Origin: Streptomyces cacaoi
GTDB taxonomy: Bacteria > Actinomycetota > Actinomycetes > Streptomycetales > Streptomycetaceae
Assembly (NCBI RefSeq): GCF_006539165.1
Contig: NZ_BJMM01000027.1
Span: 1 to 64,000 of the forward strand
Length of the DNA stretch: 64,000 nt
Reading direction: 5' to 3'
The position numbers were made by a program, and so were the translations under genes. The notes below the pieces were generated by a model that was not told the DNA's origin, did no database searches, and was given only the letters and a program-made list of their open reading frames with translations. Below, piece after piece: positions 10,071 through 17,803 of the stretch. Each line of letters starts with the position of its first letter. The first letter of the stretch is position 1.

Positions 10071-11816
10071 ATGCCGACACCCACGCACGACGCCGCACCG
10101 CACGCCGACTGGCGGCCGCCGACGGGAAAGCCCTCGCCGGCCTCCCGTCTGATGAGGGCGAGCTGGCGCGGCCTGCCACCGCGGCGGTACGAGGCCGGCC
10201 GGGAGGCCGGCGCACCGGTGCCGGGCGCCGACGGCAGTCCCCTGCTCACGGACCACTACTTCCCGCGCGCCACGGGCGACTTCCCCACCCTGCTGGTGCG
10301 CTCGCCGTACGGCAGGGGCCTGCCGTGGGCACCGCAGTTCGGCATGCTCTTCGCCGAACAGGGCTTCCACGTCGTCCTCCAGAGCTGCCGCGGCACCGGC
10401 GGCTCCGGGGGCGGGTTCGACCTGTGGCGCCACGAGGCCGGCGACGGGCAGGCGACCGTGGCCTGGCTGCGCGAACAGCCCTGGTTCAACGGCGTGCTGG
10501 GCACCATCGGCCCCAGCTATCTGGGCTACGTCCAGTGGGCGCTCGCGCTGGACCCGCCGCCCGAACTCCAGGCGATGGTCGTCCAGATGGGCCTGCACGA
10601 CCCGCACGCGCTCTTCCACTCCGGCGGTGTGCCCCAGTTGGAGAACACCCTCGTCTGCGGCGTCGGCACAACCCACCAGCACCAGGGCGCCTGGCCGCTC
10701 GCGAAGGCGACCCTGCGGCTGCGGAAGCGGCTGGAGCAGATCACCACCGCGCGGCCGCTGCGCGGCGCCTACGCCGCCGCGCTCGGGGACGAACCGCCGT
10801 GGCTGGACGGCGTCCTCGCACACCCCGACGCCGACGACCCGCACTGGCAGGGCGCCTCCACGGGCGGGGCCGCCGACGGGCTCACCGTCCCCACCTGTCT
10901 GATCGGCGGCTGGCACGACGCGCTCCTCGGCCAGACGCTGGAGCAGTACGCCCGGCTGCGCCGCTCCGGCTGCCCGGCCTCGCTGCTCATCGGCCCCTGG
11001 ACGCACACCTCCGCGTTCCAGCGCGGCTGGCCCGAGGTGTTCGCCGAGAGCCTCGCCTGGCTGCGCGCCCACCTGTGCGGCGACCCCTCGGGGCTGCGGC
11101 AGCGCCCCGTCCGGGTGCACACCGGCGGTGCCGACGCCTGGCGGGAGATGGACGACTGGCCGGCGGAGGCGCCCGTCACCCCCTGGTATCCGACGGCGGA
11201 CGGGCATCTGACCCGCCAGGCGCCCACGGACGACGGCCCGTTGGCGTCCTTCCGCTACGACCCGGCCGACCCCACGCCCTCCGTCGGCGGACCGCTGCTC
11301 TCCCCGGAGGCGGGCCCGCGGGACAACGGCGCGCTGGAGGCGCGGGACGACGTGCTGACGTTCACCGGGCCGCCCCTGGACGCTCCGCTCGACCTCCTCG
11401 GGCCGGTCTCCGCGCGGCTGGACGTCGCCGCCGACACCGGGCACGCCCATGTGTTCGTCCGGCTGTGCGAGGTGGACGCGCGGGGCCGCTCCCGGAACAT
11501 CTGCGACGGGCTGGCCCGGCTCGGCACCGGGCAGGACACGCCCGCGCGGATCACCGTCCCGATGAGCGCCACCGCGCACCGCTTCCCGGCCGGGCACCGC
11601 GTCCGCCTCCAGGTGAGCGGCGGAGCCCACCCCCGCTTCGCCCGCTCCTCCGGTACGGCCGAACCCCCGGCCGACGCCGTGGAGTTCGTCCCCGTCCGGC
11701 TCACGGTGCACGCGGACTCGGCGCTGCTGCTGCCGCAGGAGGCCGGGGAGAGCGGGGACGGCCACGAGCTCCGGGAGGGCCGGACCGCCGGCGGGACGGC
11801 GGACGCCGTCGGCTGA
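10071..11816 (+). CDS. CocE/NonD-family alpha/beta hydrolase (X-Pro dipeptidyl-peptidase-like)
   Basis: Serine hydrolase of 581 aa. The N-terminal alpha/beta hydrolase domain carries the nucleophile in GTIGPSYLGYVQW, with Ser at about residue 149, preceded by an oxyanion region QSCRGTGGSGG. A further conserved block GGWHDALLGQTLEQY and GPWTHTSAFQRGW provides the likely acid and histidine. The C-terminal third (from about residue 370) is the beta-rich PepX_C jelly-roll-like domain (GPVSARLDVAADTGHAHVFV). Members cleave acyl esters such as cocaine esters, glutaryl-7-ACA or X-Pro peptides; the substrate here cannot be told. No signal peptide is visible. Controlled by the divergent TetR gene through the operator at 10037-10057. 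Confidence 0.92.
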   Translation: MPTPTHDAAPHADWRPPTGKPSPASRLMRASWRGLPPRRYEAGREAGAPVPGADGSPLLTDHYFPRATGDFPTLLVRSPYGRGLPWAPQFGMLFAEQGFHVVLQSCRGTGGSGGGFDLWRHEAGDGQATVAWLREQPWFNGVLGTIGPSYLGYVQWALALDPPPELQAMVVQMGLHDPHALFHSGGVPQLENTLVCGVGTTHQHQGAWPLAKATLRLRKRLEQITTARPLRGAYAAALGDEPPWLDGVLAHPDADDPHWQGASTGGAADGLTVPTCLIGGWHDALLGQTLEQYARLRRSGCPASLLIGPWTHTSAFQRGWPEVFAESLAWLRAHLCGDPSGLRQRPVRVHTGGADAWREMDDWPAEAPVTPWYPTADGHLTRQAPTDDGPLASFRYDPADPTPSVGGPLLSPEAGPRDNGALEARDDVLTFTGPPLDAPLDLLGPVSARLDVAADTGHAHVFVRLCEVDARGRSRNICDGLARLGTGQDTPARITVPMSATAHRFPAGHRVRLQVSGGAHPRFARSSGTAEPPADAVEFVPVRLTVHADSALLLPQEAGESGDGHELREGRTAGGTADAVG

Positions 11817-11835
11817 CCGGCCGGGGCCCGGCGGC

Positions 11836-12408
11836 TCAGGGCATGAGCGGGAGCCTGCCGACGATCCTGTCGACCGGGTTGCGTGGGCCGACGATGCTGA
11901 CCGCGCAGTACTCCATCTCCTCGGTACGGGCCCGGCCCACGGTCGCCAGGAAGTCGCCGTAGACACGCGTGCTCTGGGCCGCCGCCGGCACATCCGCGAC
12001 GAAGACGTCGGGGCGCGCCGCCGCCTTGGCGCGGACGGTGCGCAGGGCCGCGGAGTCGGCGACGAGCACCGAGCAGCCCGCCCAGGGCAGGCCCGGATGG
12101 ACGGTCCCGTCCGCGTCGGCGGCCGCGTCGCCCAGCAGCCCGGGCACGGCGGCGACCGTGGGGGCGACCGCGCAGACGGCGGCGTTGGCGGCCCGCCCGG
12201 GAGGCAGACCGGCGTGGACGACCACGACCCATTTCAGCCGCGCCCGGCGGGTGGACAGGCCGAAGTCCCGCTCCCCGGGCGCGAACCCCACCGCCACCGC
12301 GTCCCCGGACACGCCCGCCGCGCTGCCTGCGTTGCCTGCGTCCCCTGTCTTCCCGGCGCTCCCGGCGCTCCCGGCCTCCCCGACGTCCCCCGTGTTCCCC
12401 ACGGACAT
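11836..12408 (-). CDS. DUF2000 family protein
   Basis: Protein of 190 aa. The core, from about residue 50, matches the DUF2000 family, which has a peptidyl-tRNA-hydrolase-2-like fold: KWVVVVHAGLPPGRAANAAV, then HPGLPWAGCSVLVAD and YGDFLATVG. The first 35 residues are Gly/Ala-rich low complexity (GEAGSAGSAGKTGDAGNAGS) encoded by near-repeated codons. I chose the ATG at 12408 because AGGAGGGC precedes it. A candidate -10 (TAGCGT on the minus strand, 12443-12448) gives a short leader. Divergent from an Lrp/AsnC regulator, a pairing that suggests amino-acid-responsive control. Function of the family is unknown. Confidence 0.85.
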   Translation of the reverse strand: MSVGNTGDVGEAGSAGSAGKTGDAGNAGSAAGVSGDAVAVGFAPGERDFGLSTRRARLKWVVVVHAGLPPGRAANAAVCAVAPTVAAVPGLLGDAAADADGTVHPGLPWAGCSVLVADSAALRTVRAKAAARPDVFVADVPAAAQSTRVYGDFLATVGRARTEEMEYCAVSIVGPRNPVDRIVGRLPLMP

Positions 12409-12641
12409 CTGCCCTCCTGCGTTCGTTCGGCGGAATGCGGCAACGCTAGGCGGGGGTGCGAGGCGGCGGCACGCTCTCCGTACATCGTTCGCAGCACGGC
12501 CCCGGGGCGGCGTTCCCGGCGTACAGGGTGCGGCGGTCCGGCCCGATATCCCGCCGTTCGTACGGCGCGGTGGCCGCGCGGCCGGGCGCGGGCCGGGCCC
12601 AGGGGCGGAGACGGCGCCCCGGGGGCGCACACCGTGCGGCG

Positions 12642-12647
12642 TACCGT
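12642..12647 (+). promoter_or_regulatory. -10 element of the Lrp/AsnC gene
   Basis: TACCGT ends 8 bases before the ATG at 12656, suggesting a leaderless or nearly leaderless transcript. Confidence 0.45.
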
Positions 12648-12655
12648 CGGGCGGC

Positions 12656-13150
12656 ATGGACCTCGATGCGCTGGACCGGACCCTGCTGCGCGAGTTGCAG
12701 AAGGACGCACGGCAGACCAATCGCGAGCTCGCGGCCAAGGCCGGGGTCTCGCCCTCGACCTCGCTGGAGCGGGTACGGCTGCTGCGGCAGCGCGGTGTGA
12801 TCACCGGCTACCACGCCGCCCTGGATCTCGACGCGGCCGGCCGGCCCGTCCAGGCGCTCATCTCGGTACGCATCCGGCCGCCGGCCCGCCCCGTCATCGA
12901 GGGGTTCCGGGAGTGGGCGGCCCGGCTGCCCGAGGTGATCGGCCTGTTCGTCACCTCGGGCGCGCACGACTTCCTGCTGCACGTGGCCGTCCCGGACGTG
13001 GACAGCGTGTACGCGTTCGTCATCGACCGGCTCACCGAACGCCGCGAAGTCGCCGATGTGCAGACCACGTTGGTCTACGAACACATGCGCTCCCGCGGTA
13101 TCGAACCGGCCGGCCCGGACCGCCCCCGCTCCTCGCGCGCGGCCCGCTGA
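12656..13150 (+). CDS. Lrp/AsnC-family transcriptional regulator
   Basis: Small regulator of 164 aa. The N-terminal winged helix is typical: LDALDRTLLRELQKDARQT, NRELAAKAGVSPSTSLERV and RLLRQRGVITGYHAALD. The C-terminal RAM/AsnC effector domain follows (residues 70-145), with VTSGAHDFLLHVAVPDVDS. Such proteins form octamers and respond to amino acids. The unusual start context lacks a ribosome site, consistent with a leaderless transcript from a TACCGT hexamer. It faces away from the DUF2000 gene across 247 bases and probably regulates it. Confidence 0.93.
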   Translation: MDLDALDRTLLRELQKDARQTNRELAAKAGVSPSTSLERVRLLRQRGVITGYHAALDLDAAGRPVQALISVRIRPPARPVIEGFREWAARLPEVIGLFVTSGAHDFLLHVAVPDVDSVYAFVIDRLTERREVADVQTTLVYEHMRSRGIEPAGPDRPRSSRAAR

Positions 13151-13509
13151 GCGACGGCCCGGGAGGACCGGGAGGACCGGGAGGACCGAGAGCCCGGGAG
13201 GACCGGGAGAAGGTCCGGAAGGCGGGGCCCGGGAAAGAACAGAGGCGGCCGGGAAAAGAGCGGGCAACGGGGAACGGGTGGCGCCCGGCGGGAAGTTCAC
13301 CGGAATTCGGCGGGAGGCACCCGCATTCAACGGGATTCACCGGGAGAACGCCGAACACTCCGGCGCCGCACCCGTTCCGAAGTCCGGCCACTCCGGAGCC
13401 ACTTCACCCTTTCGGGCAGCAAGGGGGGAATGCGTGGGCGTGTCCCCGGAATGTGCTGGATGCTGCACGGAAGCGGGTGCCGACGGCCCGGCGAGGGAGG
13501 GAGGGCGCG
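13151..13509. other. Intergenic region with short G-rich repeats
   Basis: About 360 bases between the Lrp-type gene and the coupled trio. It contains a nonamer repeat at 13161-13209 (listed separately) and loosely repeated GGGATTCACCGGGA-like stretches around 13290-13350. No convincing promoter or gene was found. Confidence 0.5.
13161..13209. repeat. GGGAGGACC nonamer repeat
   Basis: Three exact tandem copies of GGGAGGACC at 13161-13187, an 8-base interruption, a fourth copy at 13196-13204 and a partial fifth. It lies directly after the Lrp-type stop codon. Confidence 0.8.
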
Positions 13510-14886
13510 GTGTGGGGGAAATGCGCCGAACCGGATCCGCCGTCCCCGCCGTCCCCCACCGCGCTCGGACCCAGCAGGCGCGAGCGCGGCATGTTCGCGC
13601 TCATGACCGTCGCCGTCCTCGGCTACGTCCTGCTGGTGTCGGCGATGACACCGGCCGAGCCCCGGCAGCGGCCGCCGCTGCGGGTGGGGGTCCTGCACTC
13701 GCAGACCGGACGGCTGGCGCATCTGGAGAAGCCGCTCGCGGACGCGACGCTGATGGCGATCGACGAGATCAACGCGCGCGGTGGCCTGCTGGGCCGCGAG
13801 GTGGTCCCGGTGCAGGTGGACGGCGCGTCCCGGGGGCGGACGTTCGCGCAGGCCACCCGCAAACTGCTCAGCGGCGGCGCGGTGCGCACGATCTTCGGGG
13901 GGTACGCCTCGGCGGCACGGCGCAGCATGATCCCGGTGGTGGAGCGGTACGACGGGCTGTTGTTCTATCCGGCGGTGTACGAGGGCGGCGAGACCTCGCA
14001 CCGGGTGGTCTACACGGGTGCGACGCCCAACCAGTACATCACCCCGGCCATCCAGTGGTTCCTGGACAACGGCGCCCGCTCCTTCCATCTCGTGGGCTCC
14101 GACTACATCTATCCCCGCGTCTCGCTGGCCCTGGTGCGCTCCCAACTCGCCTCCTGCGGCGCCCGCGTGGTGGGCGAGGACTATCTGGAACCGGACACGG
14201 AAAAGGTGTCGGCCGTCGTCCGCAGAATCCGCGGGGCCGAACCCGACGTCATCGTCTCGGCGCTGGCCGGCGCCACCAACGGGCCTTTTTTCACCGCACT
14301 GCGGGGCGATGCCGACGGCCGGCGCATTCCCACGCTGAACCTCGTCTCCGACGAATGGGAGCTGCGTTCGGCGGAGGCGCAGCGGAAAGCCGGTGCGTAT
14401 GTGGCGGGTGATTTCGTCGCGGCCAACTATTTCGAGTCGCTGCCGGATGCGGCGAACCGCCGTTTCGTCCGGGAGTACAAACGCCGCTACGGTGCCCGGC
14501 GGGTGTCCGACACCATCGCCGCCGCCTATGCGGGCGTCCATCTGTGGGCGCACGCGGTGCGCTCCGCGCAGGACGCCGCGCCGGAGGCGGTGCTGCGCGC
14601 GGTGCGGGGTGCCTCGCTGGCGGCGCCCGGTGGGACGGTCTACGCCGACCGGCAGAACCGCCATCTGTGGAAGCGGGCGCGGGTGGGCCGGATCCGGCTC
14701 GACGGCCGGGTGGAGCCCGTCTGGTCGTCGGAGGCGGTCATCCGGCCCGCGCCCTACAGCCCCTACCGCAGCAAGCAGGAGTGGGACGCCCTGGTGCGCT
14801 ACCTGTACCACGGCTGGGGCGCTCGCTGGGAACGCCCGCCCGGCGGCCGGCTGCTGCCCCAGGAATCGCGGCCCGGCGCACCGTGA
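13510..14886 (+). CDS. Membrane-anchored UrtA/AmiC-like ligand-binding protein
   Basis: Predicted periplasmic-binding-fold protein (Peripla_BP_5/UrtA class) of 458 aa. I chose the GTG at 13510, which follows GGGAGGGAGGG. A short charged N-terminus is followed by one hydrophobic segment (MFALMTVAVLGYVLLVSAM) with no lipobox, so it is either a cleaved signal or, more likely, a membrane anchor with the domain outside. The fold is evident from RVGVLHSQTGRLAHLEKPL, AIDEINARGGLLGREVVPV, GGYASAARRSMIPVVE and TGATPNQYITPAIQWFLDN. The closest families bind urea or short amides. No ABC permease or ATPase adjoins. Instead its stop codon overlaps the start of a DUF4239 membrane protein, so it may be a sensor rather than a transporter receptor. 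Low codon-bias outliers (TTTTTT near 14286) are seen within it. Confidence 0.85.
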   Translation: MWGKCAEPDPPSPPSPTALGPSRRERGMFALMTVAVLGYVLLVSAMTPAEPRQRPPLRVGVLHSQTGRLAHLEKPLADATLMAIDEINARGGLLGREVVPVQVDGASRGRTFAQATRKLLSGGAVRTIFGGYASAARRSMIPVVERYDGLLFYPAVYEGGETSHRVVYTGATPNQYITPAIQWFLDNGARSFHLVGSDYIYPRVSLALVRSQLASCGARVVGEDYLEPDTEKVSAVVRRIRGAEPDVIVSALAGATNGPFFTALRGDADGRRIPTLNLVSDEWELRSAEAQRKAGAYVAGDFVAANYFESLPDAANRRFVREYKRRYGARRVSDTIAAAYAGVHLWAHAVRSAQDAAPEAVLRAVRGASLAAPGGTVYADRQNRHLWKRARVGRIRLDGRVEPVWSSEAVIRPAPYSPYRSKQEWDALVRYLYHGWGARWERPPGGRLLPQESRPGAP

Positions 14887-15728
14887 TCCACCACGGGCTG
14901 TGGCGCCACTGGCTCCTGTTCGCCGGCTCGGCCGCCGCGCTGGTGGCGGTGCGGCTCGCGCGGCTGCCCGCCGTCGCGGCCTGTCTGCTGCTGGTGGGCG
15001 CGGCCGTGCTGCTGGTCAACTCGGCGCTGCCGCTGGCCCGTCACGGGGTGCGGCGGGTCGTCGCCGACCAGAACAGCACGGTGCAGACGGCGGTGTTCGC
15101 GATCGTCGGCTCGCTGTACGCGACGCTGGTGCACTTCTCGGTCGTGGTCGTCTGGAACGGCTGGTCGCAGGCGGACACCACCGTCGTCCAGGAGGCGAAC
15201 GCGCTGGCCGACCTGGAGCGGATGTCGCACGGCTTCTCCGGCCCCGTGCACCGCCAGGTGCGGGAGACCTCGCTCACCTACACCGCCGTCGTGATCAACG
15301 ACGAGTGGCCGGCCATGGCCCGCCGGGACTCGGCACCGCAGGCGCACGCCGCGCTCAGCGAGCTGTGGACGATCTACACCAGCATGGGTCCCGACGACCG
15401 CGGCAACGCCCTGTACGGCCCCTCCATCGAACGCCTCGGCCAGCTCGACGACAACCGCAGGCTGCGGCTGCGGGCCAGCGCGCGGGCCGTCCCGACCGTG
15501 GTGTGGGTGATGTTCCACTGCGGCGGGGCGCTCGCGGTGGTCATGGTGTTCTTCTTCGGCGTGCGCCGCGACTGGCTCCAGCGGCTCATCGTCTCGGTGC
15601 TGGCGGGCGTCGTCGCGCTCTCCGTCTTCCTCGTCACCTCCTTCGAACGGCCTTTCGCCGGCGAGGCGGGCGTACGGCCCGACGCGTTCACCGCCGTCCA
15701 GGCCCAATTGCGGGAAGGGGACAGGTGA
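14883..15728 (+). CDS. DUF4239 (bestrophin-like) membrane protein
   Basis: Integral membrane protein of 281 aa, starting at the GTG at 14883 that overlaps the previous stop as GTGA. Two N-terminal helices (LLFAGSAAALVAVRLARL and AVAACLLLVGAAVLLVNSAL) lead to a third (TAVFAIVGSLYATLVHFSVV), a soluble region and two C-terminal helices (VVWVMFHCGGALAVVMVFFF and LIVSVLAGVVALSVFLVTSF). The soluble block EANALADLERMSHGF with YTAVVINDEWPAM matches the DUF4239 signature (an E-A-x-x-L run followed by an EW pair). This family has been grouped with bestrophin-like domains, and true bestrophins are calcium-gated anion channels; channel function here is inference. Second gene of the coupled trio. Confidence 0.85.
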   Translation: MIHHGLWRHWLLFAGSAAALVAVRLARLPAVAACLLLVGAAVLLVNSALPLARHGVRRVVADQNSTVQTAVFAIVGSLYATLVHFSVVVVWNGWSQADTTVVQEANALADLERMSHGFSGPVHRQVRETSLTYTAVVINDEWPAMARRDSAPQAHAALSELWTIYTSMGPDDRGNALYGPSIERLGQLDDNRRLRLRASARAVPTVVWVMFHCGGALAVVMVFFFGVRRDWLQRLIVSVLAGVVALSVFLVTSFERPFAGEAGVRPDAFTAVQAQLREGDR

Positions 15729-16402
15729 GCGCCGTGGCCCCGTGCTCCGGGCACCGCCCCTCCCGGTGGGCACGCCGCAGATCACGCGGCGCACACGTCC
15801 CCGCGCGGACGTCGGACGGGCCGTACGGGCTCGATCCGCTGCTGCGCCGCAAGGCCGAGCGCTGGTTCGACTGCCTGTGCGCCACCCGGGACACGCCCGG
15901 CGACCCCCGGCTGACCTGGACGGACTACGAACTCGCCGCGCTGCGCACGGTGCGGGCCTTCCGGCACAGGGTGGGCGGCCGGGCGCACCGGCGGCTGCGC
16001 GCCGCCTTCCGCCGGCTGTGGCGCCGGCACGACCGCGCCGGGAGCGGCACGCTGGACCGCGCCGCCTTCCTCGCCGCGCACGCGCGGGCGCTGGAGCAGG
16101 ACCGCAGGGCGCTGACGGCCGCGGTGCACGCGCTCTGCTGTGCGCTGGCGGACGCCGCCGACCGGGACGGCGACGACGTGCTCGGCGAGCGGGAGCTGCG
16201 GGCGCTGCTGACGGCGGCGTTCCGGCTGACCTCCGAGCACGATCTGCGCACCGCCTGGCACAGCCTGGACCGGGACGGCGGCGGCGCGGTCGAGCACCGC
16301 GAACTGCACCGCGCCTTCGCGGAGTTCCTCACAGCGGCGGATCCGGCGGCGCCGGGCAACCAGCTGCTGGGCGGGCCCCGGCCGCCCCGCCCCGGCCGCT
16401 GA
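15725..16402 (+). CDS. EF-hand calcium-binding protein
   Basis: Cytoplasmic protein of 225 aa beginning at the GTG at 15725, overlapping the previous stop as GTGA. Two good EF-hand loops are visible: DRDGDDVLGERE (about residues 142-153) and DRDGGGAVEHRE (about residues 180-191). A degenerate loop (HDRAGSGTLDRAAF) near residue 100 makes a four-helix-pair calmodulin/calerythrin-like layout plausible. No signal peptide or membrane segment. The Arg-rich first 25 residues are poorly conserved-looking, and translation might start later. As the third gene of the coupled trio it may confer calcium sensitivity on the membrane partner; this is inference from context. Confidence 0.87.
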   Translation: MSAVAPCSGHRPSRWARRRSRGAHVPARTSDGPYGLDPLLRRKAERWFDCLCATRDTPGDPRLTWTDYELAALRTVRAFRHRVGGRAHRRLRAAFRRLWRRHDRAGSGTLDRAAFLAAHARALEQDRRALTAAVHALCCALADAADRDGDDVLGERELRALLTAAFRLTSEHDLRTAWHSLDRDGGGAVEHRELHRAFAEFLTAADPAAPGNQLLGGPRPPRPGR

Positions 16403-16514
16403 GCCGTCGGCCCCGGGCCGGCCCGCCGCCCGGCGTTCCCCCGCCGCCGCGCGCCGTCACCCCGGCGGCCGCGCTGGCCCGTACGGCGGAATGGCGTGCC
16501 GCACCCTTCACATC

Positions 16515-16538
16515 GCGAGTGTGACGCGCAACACTCGC
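16515..16538. promoter_or_regulatory. Inverted repeat upstream of the sdh gene cluster
   Basis: Perfect 8-bp inverted repeat GCGAGTGT / ACACTCGC with an 8-base spacer, 46 bases before the small ORF that heads the sdh cluster. The spacing (half-site centres 16 bases apart, about 1.5 helix turns) suits a dimeric regulator. It does not match the Crp or Rex consensus I know from streptomycetes. Confidence 0.55.
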
Positions 16539-16583
16539 CAGGCGCATGGACCTCGCCGGTCACCACCCGGAGGAGAGCAACTC

Positions 16584-16871
16584 ATGGCATTGCACGAGGA
16601 ACTGACGGCGGCTCAGCGCTGTCTGGACGATCTCGCGCGCAGCGTGGACCGCCTGGCACAGCAGGTCGGTGCCGGACTGGAGATCCGCCGGGTGCGCAGC
16701 GACACCGAGCACCTGAAGGAGTCGTTGGCTCTACTGCGGGACGCCGCCCCGCGGCAGGCTCCCGCACCGCTCGTCGAGATGGTGCCGGTCCCCGAACAGC
16801 CCTACGACCAGGGGCTGTGGACCGACGTCGACGACGAGGGGCTGGGGGCCAGCGGCCGGCGCGCACCCTGA
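16584..16871 (+). CDS. Small conserved-looking protein upstream of sdhCAB
   Basis: Hypothetical protein of 95 aa; I do not recognise a family. The ATG at 16584 has GGAGGAGAG nine bases upstream. The first 70 residues look like a long amphipathic helix (LTAAQRCLDDLARSVDRLAQ, then VRSDTEHLKESLALLRDA), followed by a Pro-rich stretch and an acidic tail (YDQGLWTDVDDEGLGAS). No membrane segment. It sits 55 bases ahead of the succinate dehydrogenase genes in the same direction, and probably shares their transcript. Confidence 0.75.
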   Translation: MALHEELTAAQRCLDDLARSVDRLAQQVGAGLEIRRVRSDTEHLKESLALLRDAAPRQAPAPLVEMVPVPEQPYDQGLWTDVDDEGLGASGRRAP

Positions 16872-16926
16872 GCCACCACTCGGGTCCCGTCACCCCCGAC
16901 CCCTGTCCCGACTCCCGGAGAGACCG

Positions 16927-17760
16927 TTGGCCACTGGCACCGAACCCCAACAGAACGCGGGCCCGCGGCCCGGCGGGGTGCGCGAGGGCTCCCGCGCCGC
17001 CATCGCCGCGCCGCACCTGCGCACCGACCGCTGGTGGCTGGCGCCCGCCGGCACCGCGCTCGGGCTGCTCGCGTTCGTCGTCTACTCGACCTGGCGCGCT
17101 TTCGCGAACGCCGACTACTACGCGGCGCCCTACGTCTCGCCCTTCTACTCGCCCTGCCTCGCGGACAACTGCCACGAGATGCGCGGCGGGCCCAACATCG
17201 GCCTGTTCGGCGAGTGGTGGGGCCTCTCGCCCGCGCTCATCATCCTGATCTTCCCGCTGGGCTTCCGGCTGACCTGCTACTACTACCGCAAGGCGTACTA
17301 CCGCGGCTTCTGGGCCTCTCCCCCGGCCTGCGCGGTCGCCGAGCCGCACAAGAAGTACACCGGCGAGACCCGGTTCCCGCTGATCCTCCAGAACATCCAC
17401 CGCTACTTCTTCTACGCGGCCGTCCTGGTCGCCCTCGTGCTGTCCTGGGACACCCTGCTCGGCTTCCGCGACGCCCACTACGAGTGGGGCCACATGGGCC
17501 TGGGCACGCTGGTGTTCCTCGTCAACATCGTGCTGATCTGGGCGTACACCCTCTCGTGCCACTCGTGCCGGCACATCGTCGGCGGGCGGCTGAAGCACTT
17601 CTCCCGGCACCCGGTGCGCTACCGGCTGTGGGGCTGGGTCGGCAAGCTCAACGCACGGCACATGCAGCTCGCCTGGGCCTCGTTGATCAGCGTGGCGCTG
17701 GCGGACTTCTACGTCTACCTGCTGGCGTCCGGCGCCTTCACCGACCCACGGCTGTTCTGA
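16927..17760 (+). CDS. sdhC: Succinate dehydrogenase membrane anchor (cytochrome b-type subunit)
   Basis: Membrane subunit of 277 aa that anchors SdhA/SdhB and passes electrons to quinone. The likely start is the TTG at 16927, preceded by CGGAGAG; no ATG is available. Five hydrophobic segments are seen, among them ALGLLAFVVYSTWRAF, SPALIILIFPLGFRLTCYYY, YFFYAAVLVALVLSWDTLLG, LGTLVFLVNIVLIWAYTL and LISVALADFYVYLLAS. A single five-helix subunit with no separate SdhD, and the long segment around CLADNCHEMRGGPN, fit the Sdh1-type enzymes of mycobacteria and streptomycetes. Followed after 43 bases by sdhA. Confidence 0.92.
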   Translation: MATGTEPQQNAGPRPGGVREGSRAAIAAPHLRTDRWWLAPAGTALGLLAFVVYSTWRAFANADYYAAPYVSPFYSPCLADNCHEMRGGPNIGLFGEWWGLSPALIILIFPLGFRLTCYYYRKAYYRGFWASPPACAVAEPHKKYTGETRFPLILQNIHRYFFYAAVLVALVLSWDTLLGFRDAHYEWGHMGLGTLVFLVNIVLIWAYTLSCHSCRHIVGGRLKHFSRHPVRYRLWGWVGKLNARHMQLAWASLISVALADFYVYLLASGAFTDPRLF

Positions 17761-17803
17761 AAGCAGCCGGACCCACGCAACGGACGAGAAGGATGGACGA
17801 GAC

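Noticed and set aside
12097..13509. Upstream extension of the UrtA-like frame
   Set aside because: The frame is open for 470 codons before 13510 but runs through and antisense to the Lrp and DUF2000 genes; the GTG with GGGAGGGAGGG fits the protein start.
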